Source: JBIIUJ01 sp044340025
GTDB lineage: Bacteria; Pseudomonadota; Alphaproteobacteria; Caulobacterales; Aquidulcibacteraceae
Assembly: GCA_044340025.1 (NCBI GenBank)
Contig: JBIIUJ010000021.1
Location: 1 to 27,195, forward strand
Length of the DNA: 27,195 bases
Direction of reading: 5' to 3'
Of this stretch, positions 1 through 8,100 are shown in pieces (positions within the stretch are counted from its first letter, which is position 1; each line of letters starts with the position of its first letter). The notes below the pieces were generated by a model. The model ran no database searches. It was not told where the DNA came from and saw only the letters and a list, made by a program, of their open reading frames with translations. Made by a program: the position numbers and the translations under genes.

Positions 1-55
1 CGCGCCACGCGGCGTCGAACCCGCCCGAAACGGCATAGATCGCGCGCCCGGTCAT
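1..55 (-). CDS. Partial CDS after queE, possibly queD (6-carboxytetrahydropterin synthase)
   Basis: Only the first 18 codons are inside the window; they read MTGRAIYAVSGGFDAAWR and run off the left edge. The ATG overlaps the queE stop as ATGA, the same junction seen between queC and queE, so it is the third gene of a translationally coupled operon. In QueD the N-terminus carries an F-x-A-A-H motif in a beta strand, and the FDAA stretch fits that apart from W where the zinc-binding His is expected. QueD is therefore an inference from operon context and a short motif, not a firm call. Confidence 0.4.
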   Translation of the reverse strand, partial: MTGRAIYAVSGGFDAAWR

Positions 56-690
56 GGAATGCCCAGCGTCTTGTGGGTCTGGACCGACAACCGCCAGCGC
101 GGATGGGCAAGGCAATAGGCAATGGCGGCGGCGGTGTTCTCGCGCGCTTGCGGCCCGTCCATCGGCTGCAGCAGAAAGTGGCGGAAAGCGAGGCTTTCGA
201 ACCGTTCGGGCTGGGCCTCCTCCTCCACTTGCGGAAACACGAGCTTCAGCTCGTCGCCGGAGGTCTGGCGCAGCGGCGCGGCGGCCTTGGGGCTGACGCA
301 GATCCAGTCCAGCCCCTCCGGCGCGCGAACCGTGCCGTTGGTCTCCACCCCCACCGCAAAGCCGCGTGCGTGAAAAGCCGCGATCAGCGCGTCATCAAGC
401 TGGAGCAGCGGCTCGCCGCCAGTGCACACCACATAGGGCGCCCCGCCCGCGCCCGTCCAGGCCGTGGCGACCGCATCGGCGAGCGCGTCCGCGCTCTCGA
501 AGCGCCCGCCGCCCGGTCCGTTCACGCCCACGAAATCGGTGTCGCAGAAGCGGCACACCGCGCCCGCGCGATCCTCCTCGCGCCCGCTCCACAGATTGCA
601 GCCGGCAAAACGCAGGAACACCGCCGCCCGGCCCGCCTGAGCCCCTTCCCCCTGAAGGGTCAGATACAGCTCCTTGACCGCATAGCTCAT
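52..690 (-). CDS. queE: 7-carboxy-7-deazaguanine synthase QueE (radical SAM)
   Basis: QueE converts 6-carboxytetrahydropterin to 7-carboxy-7-deazaguanine, the second committed step toward preQ0 and queuosine in tRNA. The 212-aa protein has the usual length. The N-terminal TLQGEG motif (residues 11-16) is typical of the family. The iron-sulfur cluster cysteines are C31, C46 and C49, spaced CX14CX2C instead of the canonical radical-SAM CX3CX2C; this expanded loop is known in a proteobacterial QueE clade (for example Burkholderia). TGGEP at 90-94 is the SAM-binding GGE motif. The ATG overlaps the queC stop by ATGA, and its own stop overlaps the next start the same way, so queC, queE and the partial gene should be translated together. 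Confidence 0.95.
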   Translation of the reverse strand: MSYAVKELYLTLQGEGAQAGRAAVFLRFAGCNLWSGREEDRAGAVCRFCDTDFVGVNGPGGGRFESADALADAVATAWTGAGGAPYVVCTGGEPLLQLDDALIAAFHARGFAVGVETNGTVRAPEGLDWICVSPKAAAPLRQTSGDELKLVFPQVEEEAQPERFESLAFRHFLLQPMDGPQARENTAAAIAYCLAHPRWRLSVQTHKTLGIP

Positions 691-1382
691 CGCTCAGCGA
701 TCCATTCGGCATGGCCTCTGGCGCGCAGCTCACATGCCGGGCAGCGCCCGCAGCCATAGCCCCAGGCATGCCGGTTGGCGCGATCGCCCTCATAGCAGGT
801 GTGGGTCTCCTCCACCGTCAGATCCACCAGCGCGTCGCCGCCCAGCGCATGGGCCAGCGCCCAGGTCTCGGCCTTGGTGATGTGCATGAGGGGGGTCACG
901 ATCTGCATCTCGCGATCGAGCCCCAGCGCCAGCGCCTCGGCCATGGCCTGGATCGTGGTCTCGCGGCAATCGGGATAGCCGGAGAAGTCGGTCTCGCACA
1001 TGCCGCCCACCAGAACCTCGATCCCGCGGCGATAGGCGAGCGCGCCGGCGAAGGTCAGAAACATCAGGTTGCGGCCGGGCACGAAGGTGGTCGGCAGACC
1101 GCTCGCCGCAGTCTCGATCGCCATGTCGTGGGTGAGCGCACTTTCACCAACCTGGCCCAGAACCGACAGATCAAGCACATGATCCTCGCCCAGCCGGCCG
1201 GCCCAGTCCGGGAAACCGGCGCGCAGGGCGGCCAGCACGCGCGGGCGCTGGGTCAGCTCCACCCGGTGGCGCTGGCCATAATCGAACCCGATGGTCTCCA
1301 CCCGCTCGAACCGGGAGAGCGCCCAGGCAAGACAGGCGGTGGAATCCTGACCGGCGGAGAAGAGCACAAGAGCAGCAGACAT
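687..1382 (-). CDS. queC: 7-cyano-7-deazaguanine synthase QueC
   Basis: QueC uses ATP and ammonia to turn 7-carboxy-7-deazaguanine into preQ0. The 231-aa product has the N-type ATP-pyrophosphatase loop at residues 9-14, here SAGQDS where the family normally has SGGxDS, followed by FDYGQRH (a QueC signature). The C-terminus has the zinc site C196, C211, C214 and C217 (C-x14-C-x2-C-x2-C). I chose ATG 1382 because it places the P-loop strand right after the start, as in homologues; an ATG three codons upstream (1391) is possible, and longer in-frame extension is non-homologous. No strong ribosome binding site is seen. The gene is first in the que operon, 64 bp after the hydratase gene, so it may be read through from there or from an unseen promoter. 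Confidence 0.95.
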   Translation of the reverse strand: MSAALVLFSAGQDSTACLAWALSRFERVETIGFDYGQRHRVELTQRPRVLAALRAGFPDWAGRLGEDHVLDLSVLGQVGESALTHDMAIETAASGLPTTFVPGRNLMFLTFAGALAYRRGIEVLVGGMCETDFSGYPDCRETTIQAMAEALALGLDREMQIVTPLMHITKAETWALAHALGGDALVDLTVEETHTCYEGDRANRHAWGYGCGRCPACELRARGHAEWIAER

Positions 1383-1446
1383 CGCCCGCATATAGGCGGC
1401 GCGCGCCGGCGCGTCACGAGCGGCGGCGCTCCTGGCGCGGGCGGTC

Positions 1447-2253
1447 TCAGCCGGCCGGGCGCGCCCAGGCGGGATCGCGCTTTTCCAGAAAGGCGGAAAG
1501 CCCCTCCACGCCCTCCGGGCTCGCCCGACGCCGGGCGATCCGGCGCGCGGTTTCCTGGCAGAGCGCGTGGTCGATCGGCCGGCCGGACACATCATCCACC
1601 AGCGCCTTGGCGTCGGCGACAGCCCCCGGGGCGGCCGCAAAGGCAAGATCGGCGAGCCGCTCCTCCCGCCGGGCAAGATCATTGGCGTCGAGCGCAATCT
1701 CGTGGATCAGGCCGATCTCCAGCGCGCGGCGCGCATCAAACGGCATGGCGGTGGCAAAGAGCGCCCGCGCGGCGCGCGGGCCGATCGCGGCGACCACATA
1801 GGGGCTGATCGTGGCTGGGGTCAGGCCGAGGCGCACCTCGGAGAAGGCAAAGCGCGCACCGTCGGTCGCCACGGCATAATCGCAGGCCGCCACCAGCCCC
1901 GCCCCGCCGCCGAACGCGCCGCCCTGCACCAGCGCAACCGTCAGCATCGGCAAGGCGTGCAGGCGGCGCAGCATGTCGGCCAGCGCCAGCGCATCGGCCT
2001 CATTGTCTTCCTGGGTGTGCGCGCCCTGCCGCCTCATCCACTCCAGATCCGCGCCGGCGCAGAAGGCGGCCCCCGCCCCCTTCAGGAACAGGACGCGCAC
2101 ATGGTCTGCCGCGCGCAGGGTTTCAAACGCCTCGCTCAACGCCTCGATCATGATCTCGTCGAAAGCGTTGCGACGCTCCGGGCGATTGAGGGTCAGGAAG
2201 GCGGCGCCATCGGGCGAGATGTCCAGCAGGACGGGGGGTGGTTCGAGGCTCAT
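1447..2253 (-). CDS. Enoyl-CoA hydratase/isomerase family, methylglutaconyl-CoA hydratase (LiuC)-like
   Basis: This 268-aa crotonase-fold protein most resembles LiuC, which hydrates 3-methylglutaconyl-CoA in leucine/isovalerate degradation. The oxyanion-hole segment FCAGADLEWMRR (64-75) is close to the AGADLNWM signature of that subfamily, and GGG at 115-117 with SEVRLGL at 138-144 supplies the second oxyanion turn and one catalytic Glu (E139). The other catalytic Glu of classical hydratases is replaced by Gly in AGLV, as in LiuC proteins. ATG 2253 was chosen because the protein there begins with the family's N-terminal strand; the in-frame sequence upstream is low-complexity and reads across the opposite-strand region. 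No other leucine-degradation gene is in view, so the exact substrate is inferred. Confidence 0.85.
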   Translation of the reverse strand: MSLEPPPVLLDISPDGAAFLTLNRPERRNAFDEIMIEALSEAFETLRAADHVRVLFLKGAGAAFCAGADLEWMRRQGAHTQEDNEADALALADMLRRLHALPMLTVALVQGGAFGGGAGLVAACDYAVATDGARFAFSEVRLGLTPATISPYVVAAIGPRAARALFATAMPFDARRALEIGLIHEIALDANDLARREERLADLAFAAAPGAVADAKALVDDVSGRPIDHALCQETARRIARRRASPEGVEGLSAFLEKRDPAWARPAG

Positions 2254-2356
2254 GCCATTCAGCCTACGCCGAGGCGGCGGCGTCCATAAGGCCGCCGAAT
2301 GCGGCGAAACGTCTGCACGCTTGCCACAATGGCGCCCAGATTGCTCTGCGGAGCCC

Positions 2357-2539
2357 ATGAGCTTCTCCATTCCTCTCGCCGGCGAGCGCCGTGCGTCAAA
2401 ACGGAACAGGCGCAGCGCGTTTCCAAACGCGCTCGCCCTGATTCTGCTCGGCGCGCTGGCTGGCGCCATCGCGGGCTTCGCCTCGGCAGGCGGGCTGGGA
2501 GCGGTCTGGGTGGCGGCGCGCAGCGTCGCGCGCCTTTAG
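2357..2539 (+). CDS. Small hypothetical membrane protein (60 aa)
   Basis: The predicted 60-residue protein has a basic N-terminal stretch (residues about 10-20, RRASKRNRR) followed by a long Gly/Ala/Leu-rich hydrophobic segment (about 25-53), which looks like one or two transmembrane passes with the basic end inside. It lies divergent to the hydratase gene and its TAG stop abuts the last base of rmuC. I see no clear Shine-Dalgarno sequence and recognise no family. GC-rich DNA can produce hydrophobic false ORFs, so this remains tentative, but the charge and hydrophobicity pattern is that of a real membrane peptide. Confidence 0.4.
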   Translation: MSFSIPLAGERRASKRNRRSAFPNALALILLGALAGAIAGFASAGGLGAVWVAARSVARL

Positions 2540-3958
2540 TTAGGCCTCCGGCGCGGCGTCGCCGGCTGGCTTTGGGGGGAGGCGAGCGAGGCCCAGTTCC
2601 TCGCTCGCCTTCGGGGCCCGCACCGCAAGCTCGATGGCAGGCACCTCCTCCATCGGGCGCTCGGGCGCTGCGGCTTCCAGATCGCGGAAGCGGCGGGCCT
2701 GGGGCAGCACCCGGCCCTCCACCGTGCCCACAAGGCCGTTATAGGCCTTCACGGTCTGCTCGATCTTGCGACCAAGCCCGTCAAGCCCTTCGCCCATGTC
2801 GGCGAGGCGCTTGAAAAGCTCCTTGCCCAGGGCCGCGATCTCGCGCGCGTTGCGCTCTGCCTCCGCCTGGCGCCAGCCGAAGGCGACAGCTTTCGCCAAT
2901 GCAAACAGCGTGGCCGGGGTCACGATCACCACTTTGCGGGCGAGCGCGTCCTGAAACAGGTCCGGGTCGCGCTCGGCGGCGGCGGCGAAGAAGTTTTCGC
3001 CCGGCACGAACATGGCCACGAAGTCCGCGCTGGCGGGGACATGGGCCTGATAGGCCTTGGAGGCGAGCTGCATCACATGGGTCTTGAGCTGGCCGGCGTG
3101 CTTGACCAGCAGGGCCTCGCGGGCGGCCTCGTCGGGCGCATCGACGGAGGCAAGATAGGCGTCGAGCGCGACCTTGCTGTCGATCACGATGGAGCGCTCG
3201 CCGGGCAGGCGGATCACCACGTCGGGGCGCAGGACGCCCGCCTCGCCGGCGTGGCTTGACTGTTCGGTGAAGTCGGCGAAAGCCGAAAGCCCTGAAAGTT
3301 CGAGGATATTCCGAAGCTGCTCCTCGCCCCAGCGGCCGCGCGTCTTGGGCGAGGCGCGCAACGCCAGAGTGAGCCGGCCGGTCGCGTCGCGGGTTTCCTT
3401 CAGGCTTTCGGCGATCGCGCGCACCTGCTCGGTCAGGCCGGCGCGATCTTCAGCCTGCACGGTCTGGATCGCATCCACCTTCTGGCGGAACTGGGCGAAA
3501 GCCTCCTGAACGGGGGCCAGAATCTCCTTCAGGCCAGACTGCGCGCCATCACGCTGCTTGGCCAGGGTCTCGTTGGCGACTTCGAGAAAGCTCGCCTGAT
3601 TACGGCGCAGCGCATCGGCGGCAAGAGCCTGAAATGTTTCCTGAACCTGGGCGCGCAGCGCGAGGAGGTTTGCTTCCTTCTCCGCAAAGCTCTGGGCGCG
3701 GGCCTCGCCCTCGGCGCGCAAAGCGGCGCTCTCGGCGGCCAGCGCAGCGGCGCGCTCGCGCTCCTGGGCCAGAGCCGCCGTCTGGTCGGCGGCGTGCTCC
3801 AGACGCACCCGGGCGGCGGCAAGTTCTTCGCGCGCCCGCCTGCGGCCGCCATCCGCCTGGCTCCAGAACAGCCCGAACGCGACCGCACAGGCCGCGCCTA
3901 GCGCCGACCCGAGCAGCAAGATCCAGTGGAGCGCATCAAGGGACAGAGCCGAATCCAT
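2540..3958 (-). CDS. rmuC: RmuC family DNA recombination protein
   Basis: RmuC is a membrane-anchored protein with a PD-(D/E)XK nuclease-like core that limits rearrangement at inverted repeats; its biochemical role is not fully defined. The 472-aa product has an N-terminal membrane segment (about residues 11-32), a long Ala/Glu/Arg-rich coiled coil (about 38-130), and the conserved RmuC domain with GRWGE (208-212), RPDVVIRLP (244-252) and VIDSKV (258-263), the last two holding the predicted active-site D and DSK residues. The tail after about residue 430 is Pro/Ala/Glu-rich. The ATG at 3958 is preceded directly by GGAG without spacing; an in-frame GTG at 3964 is the alternative. The upstream region carries a phased 11-bp repeat array that may bear on its expression. 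Confidence 0.93.
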   Translation of the reverse strand: MDSALSLDALHWILLLGSALGAACAVAFGLFWSQADGGRRRAREELAAARVRLEHAADQTAALAQERERAAALAAESAALRAEGEARAQSFAEKEANLLALRAQVQETFQALAADALRRNQASFLEVANETLAKQRDGAQSGLKEILAPVQEAFAQFRQKVDAIQTVQAEDRAGLTEQVRAIAESLKETRDATGRLTLALRASPKTRGRWGEEQLRNILELSGLSAFADFTEQSSHAGEAGVLRPDVVIRLPGERSIVIDSKVALDAYLASVDAPDEAAREALLVKHAGQLKTHVMQLASKAYQAHVPASADFVAMFVPGENFFAAAAERDPDLFQDALARKVVIVTPATLFALAKAVAFGWRQAEAERNAREIAALGKELFKRLADMGEGLDGLGRKIEQTVKAYNGLVGTVEGRVLPQARRFRDLEAAAPERPMEEVPAIELAVRAPKASEELGLARLPPKPAGDAAPEA

Positions 3959-4009
3959 CTCCACAGACTAGCCGCAAAACCCGCCCCGGGGCAGAGCCGC
4001 CATCTGTGC

Positions 4010-4075
4010 GCCGCCTTGGCGCGGTTTTGGCGCTGTTTCAGTGCCGTTTCCGTGCCGTTTCAGTGCCGTTTTGGC
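4010..4075. repeat. Six tandem 11-bp units with phased A/T tracts upstream of rmuC
   Basis: Six contiguous 11-bp units start at 4010, 4021, 4032, 4043, 4054 and 4065. The plus-strand consensus is GCCGTTTYNGY; unit 1 (GCCGCCTTGGC) is the most diverged, and the last four share GCYGTTT. On the rmuC strand this gives five A3-A4 tracts 11 bp apart, close to one helical turn, a pattern expected to bend DNA. Eleven is not a multiple of three and the array lies between the SDR stop and the rmuC start, so it is not coding. Confidence 0.85.
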
Positions 4076-4092
4076 GCCGGCCCGCGCTGCCT

Positions 4093-4893
4093 TCATTCCA
4101 CCCGGCGGAACTTGGCGCTCTGGGAGCGCATGATCTGCAGCGCCAGGACATCTGGCATCAGCTTGCCAAGGGCCGCGATCGCCTTGTTCGGCCCGCCGGT
4201 GACGCAGACAGCGTCGTTACGCTCGCTTGCTTCGAACCCCTGCTCGGCCACGGCGCGGGCGTCCTGCCACATCCAGTCGGGCATCTTCGCCACCATCGGC
4301 CGGGTGCCGTTCACGTCGTGGAACTCCGAATAGGTGAAGCCCGGGCACACGGCTGTAACGTTCACGCCGGCCTCGATATTCTCCAGGTTCAGCGACTGGG
4401 AGAATTTGATCAGGAAGCTCTTCACGGCGGCATAGAGCGTATGGCCCGCCGATCCCGGCAGATGGCCGGCGAGAGAGGCGACGTTCACGATCCGCCCGAA
4501 CCGGCGCTCGCGCATGCCCGGCAGCACCTTGTGGGAGAGCGCGCACACCGACATCAAAAGGACGTGCAGAAACGCTTCCTGCTCGGCCCAGGTCGTCTTG
4601 TCATAGGTTCCCGGCAGGCCGTAGCCGGCGTTGTTGACAAGCGCGTCCACCGCCCTGCCCTCCGCAGCGATAGCAGCAAGGATCGCATCGGGCGCGGCCG
4701 GGTCGGAAAGATCGGCCGGGATGATGAGGCTCCTCGCCCCGTGGCGGGCCTTCGCTTCGGCGGCCAGCGCCTCCAGCCGATCAGTGCGGCGCGCGGTCAG
4801 CGCCAGATCATAGCCGCGCTCGGCATAGACCTTTGCAAACGCCGCCCCGATCCCGGCCGAAGCCCCCGTCACCAACGCCAGACGCCGCGCCAT
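4093..4893 (-). CDS. Short-chain dehydrogenase/reductase (SDR)
   Basis: A classical SDR of 266 aa, a cytosolic NAD(P)-dependent oxidoreductase. The Rossmann motif TGASAGIG is at 9-16, and ARR after the second strand (residues 34-36) suggests NADP(H) preference. NNAG is at 87-90 and the catalytic triad is S140, Y154 and K158. The C-terminal region (VAKMPDWMWQD) resembles SDRs of the DltE/YqjQ type, but the substrate cannot be read from sequence. The start is supported by AGGAG a few bases upstream. It is divergent from the 26-aa microprotein, and CCTATATC in the shared upstream region (minus strand) could be a -10 element, without a convincing -35. Confidence 0.9.
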   Translation of the reverse strand: MARRLALVTGASAGIGAAFAKVYAERGYDLALTARRTDRLEALAAEAKARHGARSLIIPADLSDPAAPDAILAAIAAEGRAVDALVNNAGYGLPGTYDKTTWAEQEAFLHVLLMSVCALSHKVLPGMRERRFGRIVNVASLAGHLPGSAGHTLYAAVKSFLIKFSQSLNLENIEAGVNVTAVCPGFTYSEFHDVNGTRPMVAKMPDWMWQDARAVAEQGFEASERNDAVCVTGGPNKAIAALGKLMPDVLALQIMRSQSAKFRRVE

Positions 4894-4980
4894 CGTCTCT
4901 CCTCCCGGATTCCTGATCGCGCCTGCTCTAGCAAGCGACGAGAAACGCCGATATAGGCCGACGCCGAAAGGATTTCCCCC

Positions 4981-5061
4981 ATGTATGCATTGATCGCAGT
5001 CGCCGTCGTCGTCGGCGCTTTCGCGCTCCTCAATCTGATCGAGTTCCGCCGGGTCGATTGA
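4981..5061 (+). CDS. 26-aa single-pass membrane microprotein
   Basis: The ORF encodes MYALIAVAVVVGAFALLNLI followed by EFRRVD: one hydrophobic helix (residues 2-20) and a short charged tail. It is preceded by AAAGGA at 4967-4972, eight bases before the ATG, which is the best-placed Shine-Dalgarno sequence in this part of the window. It stands alone between the divergent SDR gene and a palindromic repeat that could end its transcript. I do not recognise a family. A short hydrophobic helix with a charged C-terminus would fit a regulatory subunit of a membrane complex, but there is no direct evidence of function. Confidence 0.6.
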   Translation: MYALIAVAVVVGAFALLNLIEFRRVD

Positions 5062-5069
5062 GGCAAGGC

Positions 5070-5164
5070 GTCATCTCGGCCAAGCGAAGCGCAGAGCCGG
5101 GACCTTGAGCGAGTGGGTCCCTTGAGAAGGTCCCGGATCGGACCTTTGGTCCGTCCGGGATGAC
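5070..5164. repeat. Palindromic intergenic repeat between convergent genes
   Basis: The 95-bp element begins GTCATCTCGG and ends CCGGGATGAC, so its termini are inverted. Inside are two nested inverted repeats: CCGGGACCTT (5098-5107) with AAGGTCCCGG (5128-5137), and CGGACC-TTT-GGTCCG (5139-5153). It fills the space between the microprotein stop and the gltB stop, ending one base before the latter. The design matches the dispersed GTCAT...ATGAC repeats common between genes in alphaproteobacteria. It could act as a bidirectional terminator or 3' RNA stabiliser. Confidence 0.75.
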
Positions 5165-5165
5165 A

Positions 5166-8100
5166 TCAGGCCGCATCATCGAGCGGCTGGGCCAGCCGCT
5201 TGATCATCTCCTTGGGCACGATCTGCCAGAAGTCGCCGACCGCGTCGTCGAAGTGATCCATGATGGACTTCGCCCTTGGCGAACCGGTGCGCAGCAGATG
5301 CTGCTCGACCAGATCCTCCAGCAGCGTGCGCCAATAGCTTGCGCTCACGCGCCGCCACACCACCGCTTCCGGGTTGATGCGGCGCGGCAGTTCGCCCGCA
5401 GGGTCGTAGACGAAAGCCATCCCGCCTGTCATGCCCGCGGCGAAATTGGCGCCCACCGCACCCAGAATGACGACCGTTCCGCCGGTCATGTATTCGCAGC
5501 CGTTCGAGCCGCAGCCCTCGATCACCGCAGACGCGCCGGAATTGCGCACCGCAAACCGCTCGCCCGCCTGGCCTGATGCAAAGAGATAGCCCGACGTCGC
5601 GCCATACAGGCAGGTGTTGCCGATGATGGTGTTGTCTTCCGGCTTCAGACCCGAGCCAGGCGCCGGGCGCAACTGGATCGTCGCGCCGGAGAGGCCTTTG
5701 CCAACGTAATCATTGGCGTCGCCGAGCACGTCGAGCGTGATGCCCTGCACCGAGAAGGCGCCCAGCGACTGGCCGCAGGAGCCTTCGAGCCGAACAGTCA
5801 GGCGGCCCTCCGGCAGGGCGCCCATGCCGAACTTGCGCACCACCGCAGAACTTGCGCGCGCGCCGATGGCGCGCTGGACGTTCTTCACGCCATAGGCGAG
5901 CTGCATCTTCTCGCCGCGCTCGAAGAAGGGGCCGGCGTCGCGCAGGATCTGGGCGTCGAGCGTGTCTGGCACCTCGTTGCGGCCGGTCAGGGTGCAATAG
6001 GGCTTGGCGCCGGGCGCCCCCTCCACCCGCACGAGCAGGGGATTGAGGTCGAGATCGTCGAGGTGGGCGGCCCCCCGGCTCACCTGGGCGAGGAGATCGG
6101 TGCGGCCCACCACCTGCTGAAGCGAGGTGAAGCCCAGCTGGCTCAGAATCTCGCGGACTTCCTCGGCGATGAAGCTCATCAGGTTCACCACCTTCTCCGG
6201 CGTTCCGGTGAAGCGTTGGCGCAGCGCCTCGTCCTGGGTGCAGACCCCCACCGGGCAGGTGTTGGAATGGCATTGGCGCACCATGATGCAGCCCATGGCC
6301 ACAAGGCTCGCGGTGCCGATGCCGAACTCTTCCGCGCCCAGCATGGCCGCGATCACGATGTCGCGCCCTGTGCGCAGCCCGCCATCGGTGCGCAGCGTCA
6401 CCGATTGGCGAAGATTGTTGAGCGTCAGCACCTGATGGGCTTCCGCCAGCCCCATTTCACAGGGAATGCCGGCATATTTGATCGAGGTTTGCGGCGAGGC
6501 GCCCGTGCCGCCGACATGGCCGGCGATCAGGATCACATCGGCCTTCGCCTTGGCGACGCCGGCCGCCACCGTGCCCACGCCGGACTGGGCCACGAGCTTC
6601 ACGCAGACCTTTGCGTCGGGATTGATCTGTTTCAGGTCATAGATGAGCTGGGCCAGATCTTCGATGGAATAGATGTCGTGGTGCGGCGGCGGGCTGATCA
6701 GCATCACCCCGGGCGTTGCGTGGCGCAGGCGGGCGATCATCTCCGTCACCTTGAAGCCGGGCAATTGCCCGCCTTCGCCGGGCTTGGCGCCCTGGGCGAC
6801 CTTGATCTCGATCTCGCGGCACTGGTTGAGATATTCCGCCGTCACCCCGAAGCGGCCCGACGCCACCTGCTTGACTGCGGAATTGGGATTGTCGCCATTG
6901 GGCAGCGGCTTGTAGCGGGCGCGGTCTTCGCCGCCCTCGCCAGAGACCGACTTCGCGCCGATCCGGTTCATGGCGATGTTGAGCGCGCCATGCGCCTCCG
7001 GCGAGAGGGCGCCGAGGCTCATGCCCGGCGTGACGAAACGCTTGCGGATCTCGTTGAGGCTCTCGACCTGATCGAGCGGGACGGCCCGCGCTTGCCCCTT
7101 TTCGGCGCGCGTGAAATCGAGAAGATCGCGCAGCTGGATCGGCGGGCGCTGGGCCAGCATGCCGGAATAGGTCTTGAACGCGGCGTAGGAGCCGGTGTTG
7201 CAGGCGGTCTGGAGCTGGTGGATCAGGCCGGCTTCAAGCGCATGGGCCTCCCCGCTCTTGCGGTAGCGATAGAGACCGCCGACCGGCAAGGCGCGCACGA
7301 CGCTTGAGAACGCTTTTTCGTGCTGTTCCAGCGCCTTCTGCGCGATACCTTGCAGGCCGATGCCGGAAATGCGCGAGCTCATGCCGGGGAAGAATTCCGC
7401 CACCAGCGCGCGCGACAGCCCCACCGCCTCGAAATTGTGCCCGCCGCGATAGGAGGAGATCACCGAGATCCCCATCTTCGACATGATCTTGAGCAGCCCC
7501 GCCTCGATCGCGCTCTTGAAGCGGAAGCAAGCCTGGCCCAGCGGCAGATCGCCGAACAGGCCCTTGGCGTGGCGGTCGGCGATGCAGTCCTGCGCCAGAT
7601 AGGCGTTCACGCAGGTTGCGCCCGAACCAACCAGAACCGCGAAATAGTGCGTGTCCATGCACTCGGCCGACCGCACCGTGATGGAGCAATAGGAACGCAG
7701 GCCCTGCGCCACGAGGTGGGTGTGAGCGCCTGCGGTGGCGAGGATCATGGGCGCGGCGATCCGCTCGGCGCCCTGATGCTCATCGGTGAGAACGATGTGG
7801 CTTCGCCCGGCGCGCACCGCATCCTCGGCCTCGCGCTTGATGCGGTCCAGCGCGGCGCGCAAGGCGGTTCCAGCCGCCTTGGCGTCGGCCGGGACGGGAT
7901 AGGCGCAATCGATGAAGGCGACGCCGGCGCCCAGCTTTTCCAGCATGCGCTGATACATGCCCGTGGTCAGAACCGGGCTTTCCAGAACGAACACGTCGGT
8001 CTGGGTCTCGTCCTGGGCCAGCACATTGCCAAGGTTCTTGAACCGGGTGTTGAGGCTCATCACTGCGGCTTCGCGCAGGGGATCGATCGGCGGATTGGTG

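Noticed and set aside
3634..4956. Plus-strand open frame across rmuC and the SDR gene (about 440 codons)
   Set aside because: It spans two well-supported minus-strand genes and the noncoding 11-bp array; composition is Arg/Pro/Ala-rich without motifs.
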